The notes beneath the pieces are model-generated. The model did not search any database and had not been told where the DNA came from. It saw only the letters and a program-made list of their open reading frames with translations. The translations under genes were made by a program, and so were the position numbers. A stretch of 64,000 nt of DNA, from contig JAZOQP010000015.1 of the NCBI GenBank assembly GCA_045656145.1, positions 21,276-85,275 of the forward strand. The letters run 5' to 3'. Shown piece by piece: positions 25,455 through 33,428 of this stretch (its first letter is position 1; each line of letters starts with the position of its first letter). Origin of the DNA: SIG565 sp045656145 (GTDB lineage: Bacteria; Bacillota; Clostridia; Oscillospirales; Acutalibacteraceae).

Positions 25455-26559
25455 AAATCCAATTTTTATCCTTTTTTAAACGGTTAATCGTAACATTTTG
25501 CTCAGCTAAGGTTTTATGGAAATAAAATTTACCTGTGCTATCGGTTACGAAATAATAATAAGGTGAGTTTTCCAGAGGATTAAGCACAGCATTAATAGCC
25601 GCAATACCGGGAGAACATAGTGGTCCCGGCGGCAAACCCTTAACATTATAGGTGTTATATCTTCCGTCATCCTTTTTAAAGGAATCACCATAATAACAGG
25701 TTGGAGAAGAGCCGAGTGTTGAAAACTCTGCTTTATTATTAAGGCGGTTATAAAATACTGCGGCTACTCCCGGCATATCGGTGGTGTTAAGCCCCGATTC
25801 CATCTGAACAATGGAGGCCAAGGTTAAAACCTCATTCATGGTCATACCCCTAGCCTGCGCCTTTTGGTACATCTCCTCGGTTATTCTCTTTTCACTTTCC
25901 TTAATCATCTTTTCAACAGCCAAAACCGCGCATTCCTTTGAATCATAGGAATAGAAATTATAGGTTTCGGGGAAAAGATAACCCTCAAGGCCATAATAAG
26001 TTTTGGTTGGATTAGCATTTGATAAAAGTTCGCCCTTATATTCAACCTTATCTAAGGCCGCCAGAAAATCACTTTTTTTGCAAACTCCTGCATTCTCAAG
26101 CAATGTTGCAATACCGGGAACAGTTACATCGTTGCCGTTTACATTCTTGGTATAGTCGTTAATACCTGTACCCTCAGGAATAACAACAGTTACTGTTTCA
26201 GCCTTTTGACCTTCGTTCATAAGCTTTGCGGCCAAATCATTATATCCTATTTCATTATTAAAGGAGTAAACACCATATGAATACTTTCCATCAAATCCCT
26301 TTAATTTTGAGAAAACTCTGAAGGCAAGTTCATTACCTATAGCGCCACTTTCTTTAAGGCGGGTTGCAATTTGCGAGGTTGACATTCCCTTTTCAATTTC
26401 AACAACGCACTTAACTCCGCGCCCCGGACCAATGCCCAAATATTCAGCAGTACCTATAATTATTACCGAAGAAACGAGCACTGCAGCTACAACTATTGAC
26501 ACTATCCATATAACAATTTTAAGCCATGAAGGCATCTTCGTTTTTTTAGCTCTACTCAT
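25438..26559 (-). CDS. mltG: Endolytic transglycosylase MltG
   Basis: A 373-residue membrane enzyme that cleaves nascent glycan strands and sets their length. A basic N-terminus and one membrane helix (about 13-36) are followed by a LysM-like region and the YceG domain. The catalytic glutamate is in ASIVQMES near 245, with LPPGPLCSPG and NPLENSPYYYFVTD in the C-terminal half. Full family length. It is preceded by the DJ-1 gene with four bases between. Confidence 0.93.
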   Translation of the reverse strand: MSRAKKTKMPSWLKIVIWIVSIVVAAVLVSSVIIIGTAEYLGIGPGRGVKCVVEIEKGMSTSQIATRLKESGAIGNELAFRVFSKLKGFDGKYSYGVYSFNNEIGYNDLAAKLMNEGQKAETVTVVIPEGTGINDYTKNVNGNDVTVPGIATLLENAGVCKKSDFLAALDKVEYKGELLSNANPTKTYYGLEGYLFPETYNFYSYDSKECAVLAVEKMIKESEKRITEEMYQKAQARGMTMNEVLTLASIVQMESGLNTTDMPGVAAVFYNRLNNKAEFSTLGSSPTCYYGDSFKKDDGRYNTYNVKGLPPGPLCSPGIAAINAVLNPLENSPYYYFVTDSTGKFYFHKTLAEQNVTINRLKKDKNWIYEYFD

Positions 26560-26563
26560 GATT

Positions 26564-27115
26564 TCACCTTATATTGTATTGCATAACACCTTTTAAGCGC
26601 GTAGATTTTTCTTTCGAGCCTAAAAGATAATCAACTATCTCAAAACCAAACTCCGAAGCAACACCTGCGCCTGCGGCGGTAATAATATTTTCGCATTTAA
26701 CCACATAAGCATCAGGCTCTATCTTAGCATCGGTAAGTTCATTTTCAAAACCCGGATAACACACCGCGCATTTATTAAATAATAGTCCTAAATTTCCAAG
26801 GATTATTGGAGCAGCGCAAATAGCGGCAATAAGTTTCTTTTGCTCATTAGCAAAAAGAATGGCCTTTTCTACGCGTTTATCGGATTTAAGATTTAATGTT
26901 CCGGGCATTCCACCGGGAAGAATAACTGCAGTAATATCATTGTAATCGATTTCATCGGCAGTAATATCAGCTATAACAGGAACCGAATGAGCGCCTGTTA
27001 CTGTTTTACCTGTAACACCAACGGTTTTAACCTCTATTTCGGCTCTTCTTAAAATATCAAGTGGAGTTAAAGCCTCCATCTCCTCAAATCCATCGGCTAA
27101 CATTAAATATACCAT
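26564..27115 (-). CDS. DJ-1/PfpI family protein
   Basis: A 183-residue DJ-1 superfamily protein. ADGFEEMEALTPLDILRRA at the N-terminus and the nucleophile elbow AAICAAP (Cys near 99) are typical of the YajL/DJ-1 group. Proposed activities include glyoxalase III or protein repair; not settled for this family. It starts on the stop of the thymidylate kinase gene (shared bases), so it is coupled to it. With mgsA nearby on the map, methylglyoxal handling is a loose link only. Confidence 0.9.
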   Translation of the reverse strand: MVYLMLADGFEEMEALTPLDILRRAEIEVKTVGVTGKTVTGAHSVPVIADITADEIDYNDITAVILPGGMPGTLNLKSDKRVEKAILFANEQKKLIAAICAAPIILGNLGLLFNKCAVCYPGFENELTDAKIEPDAYVVKCENIITAAGAGVASEFGFEIVDYLLGSKEKSTRLKGVMQYNIR

Positions 27116-27777
27116 TAAAACAACTCCATTACCTTTTCTAAAATATCATTTGAAATATCCTCTATTGTTCTGGGCTCGCCTTTTTCAGCGCAATTTATTA
27201 TCTGCCATTTTGAATAATTAGCTGTGAAAATAGCTGATTCACGGCAATGGTTAAGATATTCCAAATCCTTCTCGTGTATATCCTTTTTGCTTTCATCGCC
27301 CTCATATCTATTTCCCAAAAGTTTTTGGGAAACCTCAATCGGCATATCAAGGAAGATAACCATATCCGGCTTTGGAATTCCGATTTTGTTATACTCAAAA
27401 TCATAAAGCCAGGATAAAAACTCCTCCCAACATGAGCTATTTAGTTTAGATGCTTGATGAATAGCATTAGAGGTTGTGTATCTCCCTGCAACAACGGTAC
27501 CGCCTTTATTATAAAAATCTCCCCAATTCATTTTAAATGAGGCAAAGCGGTCAACCGCGTAAAAAGAAGATGCGGCAAAGGCATTTACATCCCCCGGTTT
27601 ACTTCCGAATTTACCACCTAAGTACATTTTTATAAGGGCGCTTGAATCACTTTCATAATCAGGAAAAGATACACTCTTAACATCTATTCCCTTTTCGGCT
27701 AATTTTTTAGGCAACAATTCAAGCTGGGTTGATTTTCCGCAACCATCAAGTCCCTCAATAACTATAAGTTTACCCAT
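27115..27777 (-). CDS. tmk: Thymidylate kinase
   Basis: Phosphorylates dTMP to dTDP. A 220-residue P-loop kinase: GLDGCGKST near 9-17, the DRF segment near 76-78, and a LID-like GNRYEGDESKKD near 155. The gene is four bases downstream of thyX, so dTMP synthesis and phosphorylation are co-expressed. It is a little divergent from E. coli Tmk, matching the separate Clostridial branch. Confidence 0.88.
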   Translation of the reverse strand: MGKLIVIEGLDGCGKSTQLELLPKKLAEKGIDVKSVSFPDYESDSSALIKMYLGGKFGSKPGDVNAFAASSFYAVDRFASFKMNWGDFYNKGGTVVAGRYTTSNAIHQASKLNSSCWEEFLSWLYDFEYNKIGIPKPDMVIFLDMPIEVSQKLLGNRYEGDESKKDIHEKDLEYLNHCRESAIFTANYSKWQIINCAEKGEPRTIEDISNDILEKVMELF

Positions 27778-27781
27778 ATTA

Positions 27782-28555
27782 TTAATCTCCGTTTTTAAGG
27801 TTTAAGTAATATTCGCGCATCTCTTTAATTTTTCCGCAGGTCATTTTACCTTCAGGGCAGGCACCTGCAACACAGGAGGGTCCTGCATTTTTAAAGATGT
27901 TGGGTGCTACTTCACTTACTAATTTAAGCATTTGATTTGCAACATCCTGAATTTCCCACTGAGCGCGGTTACAACAACGATGTCTAAAGAAATTGAGCAG
28001 ACTTCTTGCATTCATTGTGAGCACCATTTTGGTTTCACAGGCATTCGGTAAAACAAAGCGAGCATCCTCAATTGCCTTTTTCTCTGCCATTCTCTCAGCG
28101 GTTTTTTCATCCTTACCGCCATTTAAAAAATCTTTTTTATGCTTTTCCTTTAAAATTGCAGTTAGTTCATCATAGCGGCGTTGGTCTTCCTCCATTGCCT
28201 CTTTGAAAAGTTCAAGTGCCTTTTCATTTGCAGCAATTTCGGGCGGTGTTACATATTCGAAATGGGCCTCGGCAACATAGCGCTGACTTTGAACCGAAAA
28301 TGAAGCCATTCTATGCCTTGTAATCTGAGCAAGCAATGCTCTGGACACGCCTTCAATACCAAAGGTAAAGCTCGCATGTTCAATAGGACTTTCATGGCCG
28401 ATTTCGGCAAGCATCTCAACGAATGAAGATACCTTTTCATCGGTAAGACCATCCTTAATATTTTCTATTGTTGCGGGGCTGTAGCAGAGCTTAGCAGCGC
28501 ATGCCACGGTGCGCTCAGGGTCGCGTGTGTAGTTTAGTAAAGTAACCTTTGCCAT
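27782..28555 (-). CDS. thyX: Flavin-dependent thymidylate synthase
   Basis: Makes dTMP from dUMP with FAD, NADPH and methylene-folate. A 257-residue protein with the ThyX motif RHRMASFSVQSQRY near 80-93 and the C-terminal NFFRHRC flavin and substrate segment near 190. A short Cys-containing C-terminal tail follows. It has its own promoter and starts the thyX-tmk-DJ1-mltG-trhP operon. Confidence 0.94.
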   Translation of the reverse strand: MAKVTLLNYTRDPERTVACAAKLCYSPATIENIKDGLTDEKVSSFVEMLAEIGHESPIEHASFTFGIEGVSRALLAQITRHRMASFSVQSQRYVAEAHFEYVTPPEIAANEKALELFKEAMEEDQRRYDELTAILKEKHKKDFLNGGKDEKTAERMAEKKAIEDARFVLPNACETKMVLTMNARSLLNFFRHRCCNRAQWEIQDVANQMLKLVSEVAPNIFKNAGPSCVAGACPEGKMTCGKIKEMREYYLNLKNGD

Positions 28556-28590
28556 AATAACACTCCTAGCAAATATAATATATCTATTGT

Positions 28591-28619
28591 ATTATAACAA
28601 ATATAATTGCGCTTGTAAA
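28591..28619 (-). promoter_or_regulatory. Promoter of the thyX operon
   Basis: Minus strand TTTACA (28614-28619), 17 bases, TATAAT (28591-28596), 36 bases before thyX. Confidence 0.75.
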
Positions 28620-28730
28620 TTAAAAAATTATTAAGAATCTTAAATTTTTTGTAAAAAAGTCTTTTTTTATGAAGAATTATGTGTTATTATATATATAACA
28701 ATAAAATATTTTCAGGGAGTTGGATTTTTT

Positions 28731-29858
28731 ATGTCATGTGTTGATTTCAAACATACCCCGTATGGCGACCTCGCCATCATCAGTATGCGCGGCTGTGAGG
28801 ACATTTCTTCAAAGATGGATTATTATCTAAAGCAATGGAGAAATTCGAGTGATGAAGATTCATTCGTTATCCCAGCAAACTGCCCCCGTTTTGGTACAGG
28901 CGAAGCTAAAGGTGTTCTTAATCATACCGCTCGCGGTCTTGATGCTTACATTATTTGCGACTGCTTTAATCACGGCGTTACATACAAAATGTATGGCAAA
29001 ACCGTACCTATGAGTCCGGATGACCATTATCAAGATTTAAAGCGCGTTATTGCAGCTTTCGGCGGTAAGGCTCGCAGAATCACAGTTATTATGCCTATGC
29101 TTTATGAAGGCAGACAGCATAGAAGAACCAAGAGAGAATCTATGGACTGCGCTATTGCTCTTCAGGAGCTTATTGCAATGGGCGTTAAAAACATTATTAC
29201 CTTTGATGCTCATGACCCTCGTGTTCAAAACGCTATTCCGCTTGATGGATTTGATAATGTTCAGGCGGCTTACCAGATGATAAAATCTTTACTCCGTTCA
29301 GTTCCCGATATTAAACTTGACCGCGACCATACAATGATTGTATCCCCCGATGAAGGTGGTATGGGAAGATGTATTTATTATTCTTCCGTTTTAGGCCTAG
29401 ACCTTGGTATGTTCTATAAGAGAAGAAATTATTCCATCGTTGTAAATGGTAAAAACCCCATTGAAGCACACGAATTCTTAGGCGCTGATGTTAAGGGCAA
29501 GGACCTCATCTTAGTTGATGATATGATCGCTTCCGGCGAATCAATGCTTGATATTGCTGAGAAATTAAAAGAACGCGGTGCAAACCGTATCTTCATCTTC
29601 TCAACATTTGGTCTATTCGTTGAGGGTTACGATAAGTTTGATGAATATTACAAGAATGGCTATATAGATAAGATTTTCACAACCAACCTTATCTATAACG
29701 AGCCCGAGCTTTTATCAAAGCCTTGGTATTGCAATGTTAATATGTCAAAATACATTGCTTTGCTTATCGACACATTAAACCTCGATAACTCAATCAGCAA
29801 GCTTTTAGACCCTGCTGACAGAATTAAAAAGGTTGTTGAAGAATACAACAAGAAATAA
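28731..29858 (+). CDS. prs: Ribose-phosphate pyrophosphokinase
   Basis: Makes PRPP from ribose 5-phosphate and ATP for nucleotide, His and Trp synthesis. A 375-residue protein with RRTKRESMDC (ATP flexible-loop region), TFDAHDPRVQNAIP near 160, and the PRPP-binding loop LILVDDMIASGES near 262. It is longer than the usual 310-320 residues because of N- and C-terminal extensions, as in some Clostridial homologs. CAGGGAG precedes the ATG; a terminator follows. Confidence 0.9.
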   Translation: MSCVDFKHTPYGDLAIISMRGCEDISSKMDYYLKQWRNSSDEDSFVIPANCPRFGTGEAKGVLNHTARGLDAYIICDCFNHGVTYKMYGKTVPMSPDDHYQDLKRVIAAFGGKARRITVIMPMLYEGRQHRRTKRESMDCAIALQELIAMGVKNIITFDAHDPRVQNAIPLDGFDNVQAAYQMIKSLLRSVPDIKLDRDHTMIVSPDEGGMGRCIYYSSVLGLDLGMFYKRRNYSIVVNGKNPIEAHEFLGADVKGKDLILVDDMIASGESMLDIAEKLKERGANRIFIFSTFGLFVEGYDKFDEYYKNGYIDKIFTTNLIYNEPELLSKPWYCNVNMSKYIALLIDTLNLDNSISKLLDPADRIKKVVEEYNKK

Positions 29859-29863
29859 TAACT

Positions 29864-29890
29864 AAACGGACTCTTATGAGTCCGTTTTTT
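29864..29890 (+). terminator. Terminator of prs
   Basis: AAACGGACTC and GAGTCCGTTT form a stem with loop TTAT, followed by TTT. Confidence 0.85.
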
Positions 29891-29891
29891 A

Positions 29892-29920
29892 TTGACAATA
29901 AACGCTTATAACTATATAAT
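29892..29920 (+). promoter_or_regulatory. Promoter of galT
   Basis: TTGACA (29892-29897), 17 bases, TATAAT (29915-29920), 31 bases before galT. It begins directly behind the prs terminator. Confidence 0.85.
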
Positions 29921-29950
29921 ATTATTAAATAATGTTAAGGAAATGATAAT

Positions 29951-31447
29951 ATGATAAATCTTGCAATTAAAGCCCTAATTACATATGGTCTTCAAAAAGG
30001 TTTTTTTGAAAAAGCCGATGAAATCTATATAACAAATATGGTTCTTGGCGCTTTAAATCTCGATTCTTATGAAGAACCAAGCGAAGAAATCGAAGAGGTT
30101 GATTTGGAAGCAACCTTAAAGGCAATTTGTGATTATGCAGTAGAAAAGGAACTTATTGAAGATAGTATCGTTTATAGAGATTTATTCGATACTAAAATTA
30201 TGGGATTGCTCCTCCCAAGACCCAGTGAAATTATAAAGAAATTTAATGAGGAATATGAAAAGAGCCCCGAAGCTGCCACCGATTATTATTATAATCTCAG
30301 TTGCAACAGTGATTACATTCGCCGCTATAGAATTAAAAAGGATGTTAAGTGGGTAACCAATACCGAATATGGCGACCTTGATATAACCATAAACCTTTCA
30401 AAGCCTGAAAAGGACCCCAAAGCTATTGCTGCAGCTAAAAATGCGCCGCAGTCTGGTTATCCGAAATGTTTGCTCTGCCGAGAAAACGAAGGTTATGCCG
30501 GCCGAGTTAACCATCCAGCCCGCCAAAACCATAGAATTATTCCGCTTAGAATTAATAATCAAAATTGGTGCTTGCAGTATTCCCCTTATGTTTATTATAA
30601 TGAGCATTGCATTGTTTTTAATTCTGAGCATATCCCAATGCAAATTAACCGCGATACATTTAAGAAACTTCTTGATTTTGTTGCGCTGTTCCCCCATTAT
30701 TTTGTTGGTTCTAATGCCGATTTACCCATAGTTGGCGGTTCAATTTTAAGCCATGACCATTTCCAAGGCGGTCATTATACATTTGCAATGGAAAAGGCAC
30801 CTATTCTTGAAATTGTTGAATTTAAAGGCTTCGAGGATATTAAAGCCGGCATTGTGAAATGGCCTATGTCGGTTATTCGTTTAACCGCCGCTAACCCCGA
30901 GCGCCTTATAGAGCTTGCCGATAAAATCCTTGTTTCCTGGCGCGGATATACCGATGAAAATGCCTTTATCTTTGCTAACACAAATAATGAGCCACATAAC
31001 ACCATTACCCCCATCGCCCGCCGCAGAGGTAATGATTTCGAGCTTGATTTAGTGCTCAGAAATAATATCACAACTAAGGAGCATCCCTTAGGTGTTTACC
31101 ATCCCCACGCCGAACTTCATCATATAAAGAAAGAAAATATAGGTCTTATTGAGGTTATGGGACTCGCTGTTCTCCCCGCCCGCTTAAAAGAGGAAATCTC
31201 CCTTTTGAATAAAGCAATTTTAAACAGCGATGATATTAAAAATGATGAAATCCTTTCAAAGCATGCAGACTGGGTAGAGCAGATTAAACTAAAATATGCC
31301 GATATTAATAAAGATAATATTGATAGCATTTTAAAGGATGAAATCGGCATTATTTTCGCCAAAGTTTTAGAGCATGCCGGTGTTTATAAATTAACCGATG
31401 AAGGCATTGCAAACTTCAAAAAATTCATTAATAGCGTGAATTTATAA
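29951..31447 (+). CDS. galT: UDP-glucose--hexose-1-phosphate uridylyltransferase (class II)
   Basis: Leloir pathway enzyme exchanging UMP between glucose-1-P and galactose-1-P. A 498-residue protein of the Firmicutes class II GalT family. Cys-containing LLCRENEGYAGRVNHPARQNHR lies near 175-195 and the active-site histidine motif LSHDHFQGGHY near 262-272. It stands alone, without galK or galE, so it may serve several sugars. It is followed by the tRNA-Ser promoter. Confidence 0.93.
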   Translation: MINLAIKALITYGLQKGFFEKADEIYITNMVLGALNLDSYEEPSEEIEEVDLEATLKAICDYAVEKELIEDSIVYRDLFDTKIMGLLLPRPSEIIKKFNEEYEKSPEAATDYYYNLSCNSDYIRRYRIKKDVKWVTNTEYGDLDITINLSKPEKDPKAIAAAKNAPQSGYPKCLLCRENEGYAGRVNHPARQNHRIIPLRINNQNWCLQYSPYVYYNEHCIVFNSEHIPMQINRDTFKKLLDFVALFPHYFVGSNADLPIVGGSILSHDHFQGGHYTFAMEKAPILEIVEFKGFEDIKAGIVKWPMSVIRLTAANPERLIELADKILVSWRGYTDENAFIFANTNNEPHNTITPIARRRGNDFELDLVLRNNITTKEHPLGVYHPHAELHHIKKENIGLIEVMGLAVLPARLKEEISLLNKAILNSDDIKNDEILSKHADWVEQIKLKYADINKDNIDSILKDEIGIIFAKVLEHAGVYKLTDEGIANFKKFINSVNL

Positions 31448-31464
31448 AAACAATAAAAAAACAC

Positions 31465-31510
31465 TTGATTTTTAGGTTACCAATATGTATAATGTATTGG
31501 TAACCTAAAA
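31465..31510 (+). promoter_or_regulatory. tRNA-Ser promoter inside a perfect palindrome
   Basis: TTGATT (31465-31470), 17 bases, TATAAT (31488-31493), ending 32 bases before tRNA-Ser. The arms TTTTAGGTTACCAATA (31470-31485) and TATTGGTAACCTAAAA (31495-31510) form a perfect 16-base inverted repeat with the -10 box in its centre. It may be an operator, or it may double as the galT terminator. Confidence 0.7.
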
Positions 31511-31525
31511 TATGTTATTAAACTC

Positions 31526-31617
31526 GGAGATGTCGCGTAGCTGGTCGAGCGCGCACGATTGGAAATCGTGTAACTGTCAAAAGCAGTTCGAGGGTTCGAA
31601 TCCCTCCATCTCCGCCA
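31526..31617 (+). tRNA. tRNA-Ser (GGA)
   Basis: A 92-base type II tRNA. Acceptor GGAGATG pairs with CATCTCC, discriminator G, encoded CCA. The anticodon stem CACGA/TCGTG has loop TTGGAAA, giving GGA. The long variable arm carries AACTGTCAAAAGCAGTT. Confidence 0.95.
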
Positions 31618-31618
31618 A

Positions 31619-31659
31619 ATAAAAAGAGTTAAACCATCTTGGTTTGACTCTTTTTTATT
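31619..31659 (+). terminator. Terminator of tRNA-Ser
   Basis: AAAAAGAGTTAAACCA and TTGGTTTGACTCTTTTTT form a long stem with a T-run. Confidence 0.85.
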
Positions 31660-31795
31660 TCCGTAAAAATTAGGAGGGATTCGAACCAGCCGTTAAAAAC
31701 AACAGTCCGGTGGACTGTTGTTTAGGCGCGGCAACGAGCAAAGCGAGGCGATAGGCACGGTAGTGCCGAGACAAAATCCCTCCATCTCCGCCAAT

Positions 31796-31833
31796 AAAAA
31801 CGAGTCGAACCGCAAGGTTTCGGCTCTTTTTTA
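31796..31833 (+). terminator. Terminator of second tail copy
   Basis: GAGTCGAACC and GGTTTCGGCTC pair around GCAA (one mismatch/bulge), then TTTTTTATTTT. Confidence 0.75.
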
Positions 31834-31995
31834 TTTTAAAAAACTCAAGGGATGAGAACCCGTGGGGTTCGTCGACGCAAGCATAGTGGCGCGATAGCCA
31901 ATATGCTTGCCAAAGTCTCGAGTATGGCTAATTTTTTCGGTAACATTCGCAATGTTCGAAAAAATGCCAACGCAGAGTATCCCTCCATCTCCGCC

Positions 31996-32033
31996 AAAAA
32001 ACGACAAGGTTCGACAAGGCCTTGTCGTTTTTT
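31996..32033 (+). terminator. Terminator of third tail copy
   Basis: AAAAAACGACAAGG and CCTTGTCGTTTTTT form a 14-base stem with a ten-base loop that itself contains CGACAAGG. Confidence 0.8.
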
Positions 32034-32116
32034 ACTTCTTACCTCTTACTTCTTCACTCTTCACTGAAAAACCTTGTCGTTTTTGAAGTAATAAGTAAGA
32101 AGTAATAGTGAAGAGG
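32034..32116. repeat. Heptamer-rich palindromic repeat
   Basis: Variants of TTACTTC/TTACCTC/TTCACTC run from 32034 to about 32065, and an inverted counterpart (GAAGTAATAAGTAAGAAG and on) runs from 32085 to 32116, around a second AACCTTGTCGTTTTT. A short run of the same heptamers lies at 56024-56048 before ssrA. This looks like a MITE-like intergenic repeat. Confidence 0.7.
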
Positions 32117-32224
32117 TTCGGTGTCGGCTATGCCGACAAATTATAAACAATATGTAGGAGTTCAAACACCAAAGCAAAAAATTTAATGGTTGCAACCGCA
32201 CTACTAAACGGACAGCTTTATTTC

Positions 32225-32253
32225 TTGACTGGTATTTTTAAGTGATTTATAAT
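32225..32253 (+). promoter_or_regulatory. Promoter of the FadR-type regulator
   Basis: TTGACT (32225-32230), 17 bases, TATAAT (32248-32253). Confidence 0.75.
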
Positions 32254-32292
32254 AAAACTATTATTATGATACTTTAAGTGTGGATATGGTGT

Positions 32293-32976
32293 ATGAAAGA
32301 AAATATTAAAAGAACTAAACTCAGCGAGGATGTTGCTAACCGTATGATAGAGCGCATTCGTTCGCAGGAATGGTTGCCTGGCGCAAAACTACCCTCAGAG
32401 CCGGATTTAGCGGAACACTTTGGAGTTAGCCGAGCAACCCTCCGGACAGCCATTAAAATGCTGAAGCTTTCAGGTGTTTTGCGTTCAAAAAACGGGTCCG
32501 GCACCTTTGTTCAACAAAATGCAACCAAAATTTTAGAAAATAAAGAGCTGGCTATCGTTATATCAAAACCCGAAAATATTTCAGAGCTTGTTCTATCAAG
32601 GTATACTTTAGAGCCTCAGCTTTGCGCTTTGGCTGCTGAAAATGCAACCGAAGAGGAAATTGAAAGGCTCTTTGAGCTGCTCGATATTATGGAAAACAAC
32701 AAGGAGAAGCACGCCCTTATTTCTTATGGTAGCCTTTTTCACCAAACCATTGCCGAAATTTCTCATAATCGAATTTTATATGATTTTTGCATTTCAATTT
32801 CGAGTGAGCTAAGAGGACTAAGACTTCTTGAAGATTTAACCCTGGATAAATTCATTAAGGGACTTGAAGACCACAAAAACATTGCAAAGGCTATAAAAGA
32901 GCGCGATGGAGAAAAGGCTCGAAGCCTTATGATTTCGCATCTAAATAACAACTACGGAAAGTATCTTAAAAAATAA
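32293..32976 (+). CDS. GntR/FadR-family transcriptional regulator
   Basis: A 227-residue regulator. The N-terminal winged HTH is at about 8-75 (LPSEPDLAEHFGVSRATLRTAIKMLKLSGVL), and the C-terminal all-helical FCD effector domain at about 85-220 has the metal-site pattern LFHQTIAEISHN. The start ATG 32293 has only a weak GGTG site; an upstream in-frame GTG at 32278 is possible. No obvious target gene is adjacent, so the effector, perhaps a sugar acid or organic acid, is unknown. Confidence 0.85.
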   Translation: MKENIKRTKLSEDVANRMIERIRSQEWLPGAKLPSEPDLAEHFGVSRATLRTAIKMLKLSGVLRSKNGSGTFVQQNATKILENKELAIVISKPENISELVLSRYTLEPQLCALAAENATEEEIERLFELLDIMENNKEKHALISYGSLFHQTIAEISHNRILYDFCISISSELRGLRLLEDLTLDKFIKGLEDHKNIAKAIKERDGEKARSLMISHLNNNYGKYLKK

Positions 32977-32987
32977 TTAAATTTTTT

Positions 32988-33015
32988 ACTCCCCTATTGA
33001 CACGGGGAGTTTTTT
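32988..33015 (+). terminator. Terminator whose loop holds the next -35 box
   Basis: ACTCCCC and GGGGAGT pair around TATTGACAC, followed by six T counting the last stem base. The TTGACA at 32997-33002 is the -35 box of the next promoter. Confidence 0.75.
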
Positions 33016-33045
33016 ATTGTATTATTGTATTAGTTAAGTAATACA
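32997..33045 (+). promoter_or_regulatory. Promoter and palindromic operator of the YtrA-type operon
   Basis: TTGACA (32997-33002), 17 bases, TATTAT (33020-33025). Overlapping the start region is the perfect inverted repeat TGTATTA-gttaag-TAATACA (33026-33045), probably the autoregulatory site of the GntR protein that follows. Confidence 0.7.
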
Positions 33046-33063
33046 GTTAAGGGTGGTGCGGTT

Positions 33064-33426
33064 TTGAATTTTCAATTTAATAACACCGAGCCTATCTATA
33101 TTCAGATAGTTGAACAAATAAAATTAAATATTATTTCGGGAGATTTAAAGCCGCTTGAACGTTTGCCTTCCGTCAGGGAATTAGCGCTTTTAACTAAAGT
33201 TAACCCCAACACAATGCAAAAAGCCTTAACCGAGCTTGAAGAATGCGGTTTAATCTATACCGAGCGAACCTGTGGTAAATTTGTTACAGGAGATACCTCC
33301 CTTATTGAGAAATATAGAGAAGTATTTTGCGTAACCGCCGCAAAAACCTATTTAAAACAAATGAAAAAACTAGGTATTGACAGCAATTCTGCTATTGATT
33401 ACCTAAATAACCTTAGAGGAGAATAG
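33064..33426 (+). CDS. GntR-family regulator, YtrA type
   Basis: A 120-residue regulator: a winged HTH at about 8-75 (PIYIQIVEQIKLNIISGDL, LPSVRELALLTKVNPNTMQKAL) with only a short C-terminal dimerisation tail, as in YtrA. The start codon is TTG with AAGGGTGG upstream. It leads an operon with an ABC ATPase (two bases later) and a permease, the usual YtrA layout controlling export in response to wall stress. Confidence 0.9.
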   Translation: MNFQFNNTEPIYIQIVEQIKLNIISGDLKPLERLPSVRELALLTKVNPNTMQKALTELEECGLIYTERTCGKFVTGDTSLIEKYREVFCVTAAKTYLKQMKKLGIDSNSAIDYLNNLRGE

Positions 33427-33428
33427 TT

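Larger units (their letters stand above)
31600..31996 (+). repeat. Array of tRNA-Ser tail/terminator cassettes
   Basis: The last 18 bases of tRNA-Ser (31600-31617) recur exactly at 31776-31793 and 31979-31996, spacings 176 and 203 bases. Each copy is followed by a hairpin terminator. After the first terminator comes AGGAGGGATTCGAACC, the complement of the T-arm; a degenerate version follows the second. The spacers contain hairpins such as ACAGTCCGGTGGACTGT (about 31707-31723), close to ACAGTTCCCCGAACTGT in the tRNA-Trp block at 526-542. No protein gene was found between 31618 and 32292. Confidence 0.85.

Noticed and set aside
31600..31996. Possible CRISPR array in the repeated region after tRNA-Ser
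   Set aside because: Only three repeats, spacing 176 and 203 bases, repeats equal to a tRNA end, and no cas genes.
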